Positions 44,364 to 52,958 of a stretch of DNA of 64,000 nt are shown here, piece after piece. Position 1 is the first letter of the stretch. Each line of letters opens with the position of its first letter. Below the pieces are notes generated by a model. The model had not been told where the DNA came from and did not search any database. It saw nothing but the letters and a program-made list of their open reading frames with translations. The DNA is from Ottowia flava (lineage in GTDB: Bacteria > Pseudomonadota > Gammaproteobacteria > Burkholderiales > Burkholderiaceae_C). The DNA lies in NCBI RefSeq assembly GCF_042680565.1, contig NZ_JBHUEJ010000019.1:1-64000 (forward strand), read 5' to 3'. A program made the position numbers and the translations under genes.

Positions 44364-45778
44364 AAGACCGCGACTTCACCCTGCGCCCGGCCGGCTGGCC
44401 GGGGCGCCTTCGGGGCATGTTCAACCTGAACGACCCGCAATGGGGCCGCGGCGATGGTGCCAGTGGCCAGGACGAGCCCCGCGCCGACGACCAGCGACCG
44501 GCCGATCCGCCGCGCCCCGTCGAACCGCCGCGCGCCTCGCCGCCACCCAGCGGTGGCAACGGCGGTGGCCGCGGGCCTAACCAGGGCCCGCCCGATCTGG
44601 ACGAGCTGTGGCGCGACTTCAACCGCAAGCTGGGTGGCCTGTTCGGCGGCAAGGGCGGCGGTGGTGGCGGTCAGCGCCGCCCGGGCTTCAACGGTGGCAA
44701 TGGCGGCAACGGCGGTTTTCAGCCCGACATGAAGAACGCCGGCATGGGCATGGGTGTGATCGCGGTCGTGGCCCTGCTGATCTGGCTGGGCACCGGCTTC
44801 TTCATCGTGCAGGAAGGCCAGCAAGCGGTCATCACGCAGTTTGGCAAATACCAGTCCACGGTCAACGCCGGCTTCAACTGGCGCCTGCCGTACCCGATTC
44901 AGCGCCATGAAATGGTGAACATGAAGCTGCAGTCGGTCGATGTGGGACGCGACAACGTCGTCAAATCTACCGGCCTGCGCGAATCGGCCATGCTGACGCA
45001 GGACGAAAACATCGTCGAGATCAAGTTCGCCGTGCAGTACCGCCTGAGCGACGCGCGCGCCTACCTGTTCGAAAGCAAGAACCCGGCGGATGCCGTGGTG
45101 CAGGCGGCCGATAGCGCGGTGCGCGAGGTCGTGGGCAAGATGACCATGGACAACGCCATGGCCGACGAGCGCGACCAGATCGCCCCGCGTGTGCGCGATC
45201 TGATGCAGAAGATCCTGGACCGCTACAAGGTCGGCATTGAAGTGGTGGCCGTCAACATGCAGCAAGGCGGCGTGCGTCCGCCCGAGCAGGTGCAGGCGGC
45301 TTTCGATGATGTGCTGAAGGCCGGCCAGGAGCGCGAACGCGTCAAGAACCAGGCCCAGGCCTACGCCAACGACGTGGTGCCGCGCGCCGTGGGTACCGCT
45401 GCCCGCCTGAAGCAAGAGGCCGAAGGCTACAAGGCGCGCATCGTGGCGCAGGCCGAGGGCGATACGCAGCGCTTCAATTCGGTGCTGGGTGAATACCAGA
45501 AGGCCCCACAGGTCACGCGCGACCGCATGTACGTCGACACCATGCAGCAAATCTACAGCGGCGTGAACAAGGTCATCATCGACAGCAAATCGGGCGGCAA
45601 CCTCATGTACTTGCCGCTGGACAAGGTGATGCAGGCTTCGGGTGCCGCTGCCGGGTCCGCAGCGCCCGCAGCACCTGCCCAGGCGACGCCGGCGCCTTCA
45701 CCCGCGCCGTCGACGCAGGTGCCCGCCGATGCGCGCGCACGTGAAAACGCCCGCAGCCGCGAGCGTGAAACCCGCTGA
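44360..45778 (+). CDS. hflK: FtsH protease regulator HflK
   Basis: A 472-residue inner-membrane SPFH protein that forms a cage with HflC around FtsH. It has a Gly/Pro-rich cytoplasmic start, one membrane segment (GVIAVVALLIWLGTGFFIV, residues ~132-150) and the SPFH domain (QQAVITQFGKYQSTVNAGFN). A helical region (RERVKNQAQAYANDVVPRA) and an Ala/Pro tail complete it. ATGA overlap with hflX; hflC starts 15 bp after. Confidence 0.95.
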   Translation: MKDRDFTLRPAGWPGRLRGMFNLNDPQWGRGDGASGQDEPRADDQRPADPPRPVEPPRASPPPSGGNGGGRGPNQGPPDLDELWRDFNRKLGGLFGGKGGGGGGQRRPGFNGGNGGNGGFQPDMKNAGMGMGVIAVVALLIWLGTGFFIVQEGQQAVITQFGKYQSTVNAGFNWRLPYPIQRHEMVNMKLQSVDVGRDNVVKSTGLRESAMLTQDENIVEIKFAVQYRLSDARAYLFESKNPADAVVQAADSAVREVVGKMTMDNAMADERDQIAPRVRDLMQKILDRYKVGIEVVAVNMQQGGVRPPEQVQAAFDDVLKAGQERERVKNQAQAYANDVVPRAVGTAARLKQEAEGYKARIVAQAEGDTQRFNSVLGEYQKAPQVTRDRMYVDTMQQIYSGVNKVIIDSKSGGNLMYLPLDKVMQASGAAAGSAAPAAPAQATPAPSPAPSTQVPADARARENARSRERETR

Positions 45779-45793
45779 TTCCCAGAGCGTGAC

Positions 45794-46684
45794 ATGAACA
45801 AAGTCGGATTCATCGGAACCACTCTTCTTATCCTGCTGGCCCTGGTCGCCTCCACGATGTTCGTGGTCGACCAACGCCAGTTCGGGGTCGTCTACCAGCT
45901 GGGCCAGATCCAGCGGGTCATCACCGAGCCGGGTCTCAGCTTCAAGCTGCCCCCGCCGGTGCAGAACGTGCGCTACATCGACAAGCGTCTGCTGACGCTG
46001 GACAGCATGGACACCGAGCCCGTGCTCACGGCCGAGAAGCAACGCGTCGTCATCGACTGGTACGTGCGCTGGCGCATCACCGACCCGCAGGCCTACATCC
46101 GCAACGTGGGCGTGGACGAGAGCGCAGGCGCGACGCAGCTGAACCGCGTGGTGCGCAACGCCTTTCAGGAGGAGATCAACCGCCGCACCGTGCGCGAGCT
46201 GATCTCCACCCGCCGTGAAACGCTGATGGCCGACGTCAAGCGCGAAGTGACCGAAGCCGTGAAGGGCGCCAAGCCCTGGGGCATCGACATCGTGGACGTG
46301 CGCCTGACCCGCGCCGACTACGTCGAGTCGATCACCGAATCGGTCTACACCCGCATGCAGACCGAGCGCCAGCGCGTCGCCAACGAGCTGCGTTCGACCG
46401 GCGCCGCCGAAGGCGAGCAGATCCGCGCCGACGCCGACCGCCAGCGCGAGGTGACGGTGGCCAACGCCTACCGCGACGCCGAGAAGGTGCGCGGTGAAGG
46501 CGATGCCGAAGCCACGCGCATCTACGGCGAATCGTTTGGCAAGGACCCGCAGTTCGCGCAGTTCTACCGCAGCCTGGACGCTTACAAGACCAGCGTCGGC
46601 AAGAAGGGCGACGTGCTGGTGATCGACCCGGCCGCGACCGAGTTCTTCAGCAACATGCGCGCGCCGCAGCCGTCGCGCCGCTGA
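45794..46684 (+). CDS. hflC: FtsH protease regulator HflC
   Basis: A 296-residue partner of HflK. N-terminal membrane anchor (GTTLLILLALVASTMFVV), SPFH domain (QRQFGVVYQLGQIQRVITEP, YVRWRITDPQAYI) and long helices with the ERQRVANELRSTGAAEGEQI segment. Conserved hfq-hflX-hflK-hflC order. Confidence 0.95.
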   Translation: MNKVGFIGTTLLILLALVASTMFVVDQRQFGVVYQLGQIQRVITEPGLSFKLPPPVQNVRYIDKRLLTLDSMDTEPVLTAEKQRVVIDWYVRWRITDPQAYIRNVGVDESAGATQLNRVVRNAFQEEINRRTVRELISTRRETLMADVKREVTEAVKGAKPWGIDIVDVRLTRADYVESITESVYTRMQTERQRVANELRSTGAAEGEQIRADADRQREVTVANAYRDAEKVRGEGDAEATRIYGESFGKDPQFAQFYRSLDAYKTSVGKKGDVLVIDPAATEFFSNMRAPQPSRR

Positions 46685-46707
46685 GTCCGGGGTACAGGCG
46701 GTCAACG

Positions 46708-46899
46708 GTGGACGGCGCCACCCTGGTGGCCGCGATCGGCGTGGCCTTGCTGCTGGAAGGGCTGCTGCCGCTGATCGCGCCGCAGCGCTGGCGCCAGGTG
46801 GTGTCGCAGCTGATGCAGCTCAAGGACGGCCAACTGCGCTTTTACGGCGCGTTCAGTGTGGTGCTGGGCCTGATCGCGCTGCTGTTCAGCCTCGCCTGA
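46708..46899 (+). CDS. DUF2065 small membrane protein
   Basis: A 63-residue protein with two membrane segments (LVAAIGVALLLEGLLPLIAP and FYGAFSVVLGLIALLFSL). It matches the DUF2065/YjeT type commonly found behind hflC in proteobacteria. The start is GTG 46708. The function is unknown; the position suggests a link with the HflKC-FtsH complex. Confidence 0.85.
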   Translation: MDGATLVAAIGVALLLEGLLPLIAPQRWRQVVSQLMQLKDGQLRFYGAFSVVLGLIALLFSLA

Positions 46900-46994
46900 G
46901 CGTCAGCGCGGCGCCGGCCGCGCAGCCAGCGCTGCAAAGCCTTGTCACAAGGCCGGTAGAATCACGTTTTTAACAGCCCCGCGAACTTCAGCCC

Positions 46995-48164
46995 ATGTCC
47001 GCCTGGCTCCTGCCGGACCACATCGCCGATGTACTGCCCTCCGAGGCCCGGCACATCGAAGAACTCCGCCGTGAATTGCTCGACACCGCCCGTGCCTATG
47101 GCTACGAGCTGGTGATTCCACCCCTCATCGAGCACCTTGAATCCCTGCTCACCGGTGCCGGTGAAGCGCTCAACCTGCAGACGTTCAAGCTGGTCGACCA
47201 GTTATCTGGCCGCTCGTTGGGCGTGCGTGCCGACACCACGCCGCAGGTGGCGCGCATCGACGCCCACCTGCTCGGGCGCCAGGCCATCACCCGCCTGTGC
47301 TACTGCGGCCCCGTGCTGCACACGCGGCCCGAGCGCCCGCACGCTACGCGCGAGCCCATGCAGTTCGGCGCCGAAATCTACGGCCACGCGGGGCGCGAGG
47401 CCGATCTGGAAATCCTGTCGCTGGCGCTCGACTGCCTGGACTCAGCCCAGGTGGCCGACCTGTCCGTCGACCTGGCCGACGCCCGCCTGGTGCGCGCGCT
47501 GCTGGCCGGCGTGATCGCCGACCCGCAGGTGCTGGCCGCCGTGCACGACGCCCTGGCCGCCAAGGACGCGAGCGAGATCGCCAGCCTGAGCGCCGGCTTT
47601 CCCGCCGCGTCGCGCGAAGGCCTGCTGGCGCTGGTCACGCTCTACGGCGGCGTGGAAGTGCTGGATGAGGCTGAAAATGCCCTCCAGGCCTTTCCTGGTG
47701 TGCGCGACGTGCTATCGAATTTGCGGTGGCTGGCCTCGCGCCTGGACGATGTCAAGGTCAGCTTTGACCTGTCGGACGCGCGCGGCTATGGCTATTACAC
47801 CGGCGTGCGCTTTGCCGTGTATGCGCGCCGTGCCGGCGACGCCTTGCTGCGTGGCGGCCGTTACGACGGCGTGGGCGCGGTGTTCGGCCACAAGCTCGAC
47901 CGTGAGCGGCCCGCCGTCGGCTTCAGCCTGGACGTCAAGCAGCTGGTGCGCGCCGCGTCGGAGCGCCCACTGCGCGCGGCCATCCGCGCGCCCTGGAGCG
48001 ACGCGCCCGATCTGCACGCCGTGGTGCGCTCGCTGCGCCAGCGCGGTGAAACTGTCGTCTGCGTGCTGCCCGGCCACGACAACGAAATCGACGAGTTCAA
48101 CTGCGACCGCGAACTGATCCAGACCGCGGGCCAATGGCTCATCCAACCCATCGGAGATTCTTGA
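46995..48164 (+). CDS. hisZ: ATP phosphoribosyltransferase regulatory subunit HisZ
   Basis: A 389-residue class II synthetase-like protein without tRNA-charging function that activates short-form HisG in histidine synthesis. It has LPDHIADVLPSEARHIEELR, RADTTPQVARIDAHLLGR and the DLSDARGYGYYTGVRFAVYA motif. hisG is not in the window. A TAGAAT -10-like sequence lies at 46957-46962. Neighbour purA overlaps or starts just behind the stop. Confidence 0.93.
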   Translation: MSAWLLPDHIADVLPSEARHIEELRRELLDTARAYGYELVIPPLIEHLESLLTGAGEALNLQTFKLVDQLSGRSLGVRADTTPQVARIDAHLLGRQAITRLCYCGPVLHTRPERPHATREPMQFGAEIYGHAGREADLEILSLALDCLDSAQVADLSVDLADARLVRALLAGVIADPQVLAAVHDALAAKDASEIASLSAGFPAASREGLLALVTLYGGVEVLDEAENALQAFPGVRDVLSNLRWLASRLDDVKVSFDLSDARGYGYYTGVRFAVYARRAGDALLRGGRYDGVGAVFGHKLDRERPAVGFSLDVKQLVRAASERPLRAAIRAPWSDAPDLHAVVRSLRQRGETVVCVLPGHDNEIDEFNCDRELIQTAGQWLIQPIGDS

Positions 48165-48169
48165 CTGAT

Positions 48170-49543
48170 ATGACACGCACAGACGGACGCAACGTGGTGG
48201 TCGTCGGCACCCAGTGGGGCGACGAGGGCAAGGGCAAGCTGGTCGACTGGCTGACCGAAAGCGCCCAGGGCGTGGTGCGCTTCCAGGGCGGGCACAACGC
48301 CGGCCACACGCTGGTGATCAACGGCGTGAAGACCGCGCTGCACCTGATTCCCAGCGGCATCATGCGCCCCGGCGTCAAGTGCTACATCGGCAACGGCGTG
48401 GTGTTGTCCTGCGCCAAGCTGCTCGAAGAGATCGAAGGGCTGGAGAAGGCCGGTGTGAAGGTGCGCGACCGCTTGCGCGTCAGCGAAGCCTGTCCGCTGA
48501 TCCTGCCGATGCACGCCGTGCTCGACGTGGCCCGCGAAGCCGCGCGCGAGCAGCACGGCACCGAAAAGATCGGCACCACGGGCCGTGGCATCGGCCCCGC
48601 GTACGAGGACAAGATCGCCCGCCGCGCACTGCGCGCGCAGGACCTGAAGTACTCCGAGCGCTTTGCCACCAAGCTGCGCGAACTGCTGGCCCTGTACAAC
48701 CATGTGCTGACCGGTTACCTGGGTTCGGCCAAGCTGCAGTTCAGCGATGCGCTGGCGCCCTACCTGAAGAATGGCGAGCTCCAGTTCGAGCCGATCTACG
48801 AAGAAGCCATGCAGCACGCCAAGGCGGTCGGGCCCATGCTGGCCGACGTGTCGCGCGAATTGAACGAAGCCCACAAGAACGGCGCCAACCTGCTGTTTGA
48901 AGGCGCGCAGGGCACGCTGCTGGACGTGGACCACGGCACCTACCCGTACGTCACGTCCAGCAACTGCGTGGCGGGCAACGCGGCGGCAGGCGCGGGCGTG
49001 GGCCCCAGTCTGCTGCACTACGTGCTGGGCATCACCAAGGCTTACTGCACCCGCGTGGGCGGCGGCCCGTTCCCCACCGAGCTCGACTGGGAAACTCCCG
49101 GCACGCCCGGTTACCACATGAGCACCATCGGCGCCGAAAAAGGCGTGACCACCGGTCGCAGCCGCCGTTGCGGCTGGTTCGACGCGGCGTTGCTCAAGCG
49201 CAGCGCGCAGGTCAACGGCCTGTCCGGTCTGTGCATCACCAAGCTGGACGTGCTCGACGGGCTGGAAGAGCTGCAGCTGTGCGTGGGCTACGAGCTGGAC
49301 GGCGAGCGCATCGACATCCTGCCGCTGGGCGCCGACGAGATCGCGCGCTGCAAGCCAATCTACGAAACGCTGGAAGGCTGGACCGAAAGCACCGTGGGCG
49401 TGACCGACTACGCCAAGCTGCCGATCAACGCGCGCCTGTACCTGCAGCGCATCGAGCACGCCACCGGCGTGCCGATCCACCTCATCTCGACCAGCCCGGA
49501 CCGCGACCACACCATCATGATGCGCCATCCGTTTTTGGCTTGA
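48170..49543 (+). CDS. purA: Adenylosuccinate synthetase
   Basis: A 457-residue GTP-dependent enzyme that joins IMP and aspartate in AMP synthesis. The P-loop-like GTQWGDEGKGKLVDWL, the GGHNAGHTLVI segment, TTGRGIGPAYEDK, and GVTTGRSRRCGWFD are clear. ATG 48170 is used here; TTG 48161, overlapping the hisZ stop with GGAG closer by, is a real alternative. Confidence 0.95.
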   Translation: MTRTDGRNVVVVGTQWGDEGKGKLVDWLTESAQGVVRFQGGHNAGHTLVINGVKTALHLIPSGIMRPGVKCYIGNGVVLSCAKLLEEIEGLEKAGVKVRDRLRVSEACPLILPMHAVLDVAREAAREQHGTEKIGTTGRGIGPAYEDKIARRALRAQDLKYSERFATKLRELLALYNHVLTGYLGSAKLQFSDALAPYLKNGELQFEPIYEEAMQHAKAVGPMLADVSRELNEAHKNGANLLFEGAQGTLLDVDHGTYPYVTSSNCVAGNAAAGAGVGPSLLHYVLGITKAYCTRVGGGPFPTELDWETPGTPGYHMSTIGAEKGVTTGRSRRCGWFDAALLKRSAQVNGLSGLCITKLDVLDGLEELQLCVGYELDGERIDILPLGADEIARCKPIYETLEGWTESTVGVTDYAKLPINARLYLQRIEHATGVPIHLISTSPDRDHTIMMRHPFLA

Positions 49544-49550
49544 TTCAAGC

Positions 49551-49606
49551 CAAATCGCATTGCAGCCTTAGATGAATCTGCGCAGCCAGCTATAAATTCA
49601 GGAGTA
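49551..49606 (+). repeat. Dispersed 50-57 bp repeat, copy between purA and the phosphoribosyltransferase gene
   Basis: GCATTGCAGCCTTAGATG left arm, CTGCGCAGCCAGCTAT core, then AAATTCAGGAGTAG. The AGGAG in its right end is the evident ribosome-binding site of the next gene (ATG 49612). Confidence 0.8.
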
Positions 49607-49611
49607 GATAG

Positions 49612-50136
49612 ATGCTGACCGAAGACGGCAAACACCTGTACGTGAGCTACGACGAGTACCACAACCTGGTCGAGAAGCTGGCCATCAAGGTGCACCAGTC
49701 CAGCTGGCAGTTCGACACCATCCTGTGTCTGGCGCGCGGTGGCATGCGCCCGGGCGACATCCTGAGCCGCATTTTCAACGTGCCGCTGGCCATCATGTCC
49801 ACCAGCTCCTACCGCGCCGAAGCCGGCACGGTGCAGGGCCACCTGGACATCGCCCACTACATCACCACGCCCAAAGGCCAGATCGCCGGCAAGGTGCTGC
49901 TGGTGGACGACCTGGCCGATTCGGGCGTCACGCTGCAGCGCGTGGTCGACCGCCTGCGCACCAACTACGAGCCGATCACCGAGTTGCGCACCGCCGTGAT
50001 CTGGACCAAGGGCACGTCCAGCTTCAAGGCCGACTATTCGGTCGAAGACCTGCCGACCAACCCGTGGATCCACCAGCCGTTTGAGGCGTACGACAGCCTC
50101 ACGCCCGAAAAGTTATTGGCTAAGTGGAAGGTCTGA
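49612..50136 (+). CDS. Type I phosphoribosyltransferase (hypoxanthine/xanthine type)
   Basis: A 174-residue enzyme of the purine-salvage PRTase fold. The PRPP-binding loop is LLVDDLADSGVTLQ, with CLARGGMRPGDILSR upstream and a hood ending NPWIHQPFEAYD. The exact base used is not certain. It follows purA, which fits purine metabolism, and uses a ribosome-binding site supplied by the preceding repeat copy. Confidence 0.85.
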   Translation: MLTEDGKHLYVSYDEYHNLVEKLAIKVHQSSWQFDTILCLARGGMRPGDILSRIFNVPLAIMSTSSYRAEAGTVQGHLDIAHYITTPKGQIAGKVLLVDDLADSGVTLQRVVDRLRTNYEPITELRTAVIWTKGTSSFKADYSVEDLPTNPWIHQPFEAYDSLTPEKLLAKWKV

Positions 50137-50192
50137 GGCGCGGCGGCCCTGTTCCGGGGCGCGTCGGCCAATGTCGAACGGGTTTTTAAGAG

Positions 50193-50248
50193 AAATTGGC
50201 CGCCAGCCCTGGTGGAATGTGCGCAGGCAGCTACCATTAGAATAGCAA
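50193..50248 (+). repeat. Dispersed 50-57 bp repeat, copy behind the phosphoribosyltransferase gene
   Basis: GGCCGCCAGCCCTGGTGG left arm, GTGCGCAGGCAGCTACC core, then ATTAGAATAGCAA. It sits directly before a bidirectional terminator. Confidence 0.8.
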
Positions 50249-50255
50249 TTACATC

Positions 50256-50287
50256 AAAAAAGCCTCGCCGAATTGCGGGGCTTTTTT
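50256..50287. terminator. Bidirectional intrinsic terminator
   Basis: AAAAAAGCCTCGC pairs with GCGGGGCTTTTTT (one G-T pair) around loop CGAATT. The A/T ends on both sides make it work for the phosphoribosyltransferase transcript and for the convergent methyltransferase transcript. Confidence 0.85.
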
Positions 50288-50327
50288 GTGGGCAACGGCC
50301 GGCCAGCGCCATGGCTGCCGTGCCCGC

Positions 50328-50357
50328 CGTCCGGGCGCCGCCGGGCGCCGCCGGGCG
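50328..50357. repeat. Short tandem repeat, unit about 10 bp
   Basis: Three near-identical GC-rich units (CCGGGCGCCG type) stand in tandem just behind the methyltransferase stop. Probably a slippage product with no visible function. Confidence 0.4.
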
Positions 50358-50365
50358 CTCGACGC

Positions 50366-51160
50366 TCAGGGTCCGAAGGCGAACACGGCCGGCTGGTCCC
50401 ACGGGCCTGCAGCTTGGCCCGCGTCCGCCAACAGCGCGCGCCACTGCCGCACCGCCTGGCTGCGCACTTGCGGCGTGGGCAAAGTCAGCCCACTGGCCAC
50501 CGCCAGCCGGGTGCCTGGTTGCAGCCCTTGGGCCAGCGCCTGGAGCAGGGCGGCGTTGCGGTACGGCGTTTCGATGAACAGCTGGGTCTGGCCGGTGCGC
50601 AGGGCCAGCTTTTCCAGCTCCTGAATGCGCTGCAGCCGCGCCGGGCCTTCGCGCGGCAGGTAGCCGACGAAGGCGAAGTGCTGGCCGTTCAGGCCGCTGG
50701 CGGCCAAAGCCAGCATCAGCGAGATCGGCCCGACCAGCGGCACCACCTGTAAGCCGAGGTCGTGCGCGGCCCGCACGACCGAGCTGCCCGGGTCGGCGAT
50801 GGCCGGCATGCCGGCTTCGCTGATCAGGCCGACGTCGTGGCCTTGCAGCGCGGGCGCCAGCAGCGCGCGCGCGTCCACCCGCGCGGCGCCGGGGCCGTGG
50901 TCGCCTTTCTTGTGCGCTTCGCGCGGCAGCTCGGTGATCTGCTGGGCTTGCACCGGCGTGGCCAGCGGCGCGACGTCGCCCACGCGCTTGAGGAAGGCGC
51001 GGGTGGACTTGGCGTTCTCGCTGATCCAGTGGCCGATGTGCGCCGCGGCCTGCACGGTGGCCAGCGGCAGCACCGCCTCCAGCGGCGACTGGCCATCGCA
51101 GCCGTGGTCCAGCGGCGTCGGTACCAGCAGCAGGCGGCCGTGGGGCGGGGTGGCGTTCAT
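50366..51160 (-). CDS. SAM-dependent methyltransferase, tetrapyrrole methylase/RsmI-like family
   Basis: A 264-residue protein of the tetrapyrrole (corrin/porphyrin) methylase fold. GLISEAGMPAIADPGSSVV and VVPLVGPISLMLALAASG match the RsmI-type SAM site, and FVGYLPREGPAR follows. RsmI methylates C1402 of 16S rRNA; this gene lies away from the usual rsmI place and may be a paralogue, so no symbol is given. ATG 51160 overlaps the maf stop (ATGA). Confidence 0.8.
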   Translation of the reverse strand: MNATPPHGRLLLVPTPLDHGCDGQSPLEAVLPLATVQAAAHIGHWISENAKSTRAFLKRVGDVAPLATPVQAQQITELPREAHKKGDHGPGAARVDARALLAPALQGHDVGLISEAGMPAIADPGSSVVRAAHDLGLQVVPLVGPISLMLALAASGLNGQHFAFVGYLPREGPARLQRIQELEKLALRTGQTQLFIETPYRNAALLQALAQGLQPGTRLAVASGLTLPTPQVRSQAVRQWRALLADAGQAAGPWDQPAVFAFGP

Positions 51161-51759
51161 GGCAGGGTCAGCCCGGCCGCGCGCAGCAGCCTTGCGGTGC
51201 GGATCAAGGGCAGCCCGATCAGCGCCGTGGGGTCGTCGCTGACGATGGCGTCCAGCAGGGCGATGCCCAGGCCCTCGCTCTTGGCCGAGCCGGCGCAGTC
51301 GTAGGGCTGCTCGGCGCGCAGGTAACGCTCGATCTCGGCGTCGCTGAGTTGACGGAAGCGCACTTCCACCGCGGTCAGGTCCGTTTGCTCGAAACCGTCC
51401 GCCTGGCACACGACGGCCAATGCGGTCTGAAAGATGACGGTCTGCCCGCGCATGCGCTGCAGCTGGGCCACGGCGCGTTCGTGCGTGCCGGGCTTGCCCA
51501 GCGGCTCGCCGTGCAGATCGGCGACCTGGTCGGAGCCGATGACGACCGCGTCCGGGTGGCGCTCCGCCACGTCGCGGGCCTTGGCCAGCGCCAGGCGCTG
51601 GGCCAGCGCGCGCGGCGCTTCGCCGGGCAGCGGCGTCTCGTCCACATGGGGGGCCACGGCGTCGAAGGGCAGACCCAGACGGGTCAGCAGCTCGCGGCGG
51701 TAACGGGAGGTAGAGCCCAGGATCAGCGGGCGGGCAGGGGGCGCGTCGGCAACGGTCAT
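51157..51759 (-). CDS. maf: Maf-family nucleotide pyrophosphatase, YceF type
   Basis: A 200-residue pyrophosphatase. LILGSTSRYRRELL, VDETPLPGEAP, VIGSDQVADLHGE and CAGSAKSEGLGIAL match YceF, which hydrolyses m7GTP and related nucleotides, rather than the dTTP/UTP Maf. ATG 51759 is preferred over the longer frame to 51837. It is divergent from yceD with 27 bp between starts, keeping the E. coli yceF/yceD/rpmF/plsX neighbourhood. Confidence 0.9.
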   Translation of the reverse strand: MTVADAPPARPLILGSTSRYRRELLTRLGLPFDAVAPHVDETPLPGEAPRALAQRLALAKARDVAERHPDAVVIGSDQVADLHGEPLGKPGTHERAVAQLQRMRGQTVIFQTALAVVCQADGFEQTDLTAVEVRFRQLSDAEIERYLRAEQPYDCAGSAKSEGLGIALLDAIVSDDPTALIGLPLIRTARLLRAAGLTLP

Positions 51760-51786
51760 GGTGGGCGATTCTCTTACACTGGTGGC

Positions 51787-52332
51787 ATGAGCAAGACCTT
51801 CAACCCGCGTCACCTCGACGTTGCGGCCTTCGCCCACGCCAAGGCCGAATTGTCAGGCGAAGAGTTGCTTCAAAAACATGAGCGCCTTGCGCAGGAGTTG
51901 CATGGGCCAGCGGGCGATTTGACTGTCAAATGGCAGGCGCAGGGCGAATCGCGCAGTGCGGTGGACGGCAGCGTGCGCCCGGCGATCCATCTGCGCGTTC
52001 AGGCCGAGCTGCCGCTGACCTGCCAGCGCTGCATGGACGCGGTGCTCACGCCGATCATGGTGGACCGCCATTTCGTCTTCGTGCCCGATGAGGACACGGC
52101 GGCGACGCTGGACGACGAATCAGAAGACGATGTGCTGGAGTTGTCGGCCGACTTCAACCTGCTGGGCCTGGTCGAGGACGAGGTGCTGATGGCTTTGCCC
52201 CTGGTGCCCAGCCACGACGAATGCCCGACCGGGGTCGTGCACAGCGCACAAACCGACGATTTCGACGAAGCGGCCGAAGAAAAACCGCACCCTTTTGCCG
52301 CGCTGGCCGCGCTGAAGAACAAAAAACCATAG
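51787..52332 (+). CDS. yceD: YceD/DUF177 family protein (23S rRNA accumulation)
   Basis: A 181-residue protein with the DUF177 pattern: LTCQRCMDAVLTPI (paired cysteines), the acidic middle (SEDDVLELSADFNLLGLVED) and ALPLVPSHDEC. E. coli YceD affects 23S rRNA levels. ATG 51787 is the first start clear of maf. The next gene is rpmF. Confidence 0.88.
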   Translation: MSKTFNPRHLDVAAFAHAKAELSGEELLQKHERLAQELHGPAGDLTVKWQAQGESRSAVDGSVRPAIHLRVQAELPLTCQRCMDAVLTPIMVDRHFVFVPDEDTAATLDDESEDDVLELSADFNLLGLVEDEVLMALPLVPSHDECPTGVVHSAQTDDFDEAAEEKPHPFAALAALKNKKP

Positions 52333-52359
52333 CAAAACGGTGCCACCGGCTCGCACGGC

Positions 52360-52389
52360 TGGCGCAAATCGGTCGCCTCGCGCTATAAT
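52360..52389 (+). promoter_or_regulatory. Probable sigma-70 promoter for rpmF and the fab operon
   Basis: A perfect TATAAT (52384-52389) has TGGCGC 18 bp upstream (52360-52365). The leader to rpmF would be about 180 bp. L32 genes are often under feedback control, but no known structure was recognised. Confidence 0.5.
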
Positions 52390-52577
52390 CGCAGGCTTCG
52401 CTTGGCGCGCTGTCCGTCTCATTTTGACGGGCAGATCGGTTCAAGCCCCCGGTCAGCGGCCCAAGGGCGCTGGCGCAGGAGGGCAGGGTACGGCCGGGCA
52501 AAACCCCTAAATCCCTGCAGGGCGGCGCGGTGCCACACCGCTCGTGCGCTGCCTGTGACAACCTTTAAGGAGCCACC

Positions 52578-52760
52578 ATGGCTGTTCAACAAAACAAGAA
52601 GTCGCCTTCCAAGCGCGGCATGCACCGTTCGCACAACGCCCTGAACGCCCCCGGCATCGCCGTGGAGCCGACGACCGGCGAAACCCACCTGCGTCACCAC
52701 ATCAGCCCGAACGGTTTCTACCGTGGTCGCCAGGTCATCAAGCCCAAGACCGAAGCCTAA
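52578..52760 (+). CDS. rpmF: Ribosomal protein L32
   Basis: A 60-residue 50S subunit protein: AVQQNKKSPSKRGMHRSHNA at the start and HHISPNGFYRGRQVI at the end. It lacks the zinc-binding cysteine pairs, which is normal for this group. AAGGAG precedes ATG 52578. A strong terminator follows at 52848. Confidence 0.97.
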   Translation: MAVQQNKKSPSKRGMHRSHNALNAPGIAVEPTTGETHLRHHISPNGFYRGRQVIKPKTEA

Positions 52761-52847
52761 GACGGCGGTCTGATTGGCCGATCGGCCGGGCCTTGGGGCG
52801 CGGCTCGGCCAGTTGGGATGGCCGGTCGCTCACCGGTACACTCATTG

Positions 52848-52880
52848 GCCCGTTGCTACATCGGTGTAGCTCGGGCTTTT
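52848..52880 (+). terminator. Intrinsic terminator behind rpmF
   Basis: GCCCG-TT-GCTACA with loop TCGG pairs back as TGTAGC-T-CGGGC, followed by TTTTGTTGTTT. Strong intrinsic terminator; plsX would need its own promoter or read-through. Confidence 0.8.
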
Positions 52881-52958
52881 GTTGTTTCTGGCGCCGTTTT
52901 GACAAGATGATGGACGCCGGGTGGTGCACAGGCCGCCCGGGCATTGAATGAGGCTTGC

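Noticed and set aside
47672..47722. Possible further repeat copy inside hisZ (GTGCGCGACGTGCTATCGAATTT)-like stretch
   Set aside because: Only the core is loosely similar, CAGCT is missing, and the encoded peptide looks like ordinary HisZ sequence. Left out of the copy count.
50328..50357. CRISPR-like tandem units
   Set aside because: Three adjacent GC-rich 10-bp units without spacers; simple slippage repeat. No CRISPR array or cas gene was seen in the window.
51862..51910. Possible inverted repeat copy inside yceD
   Set aside because: Some resemblance (AAAAACATGAGCG, TTGCGCAGG) but the CAGCT core is absent; cannot be told from chance.
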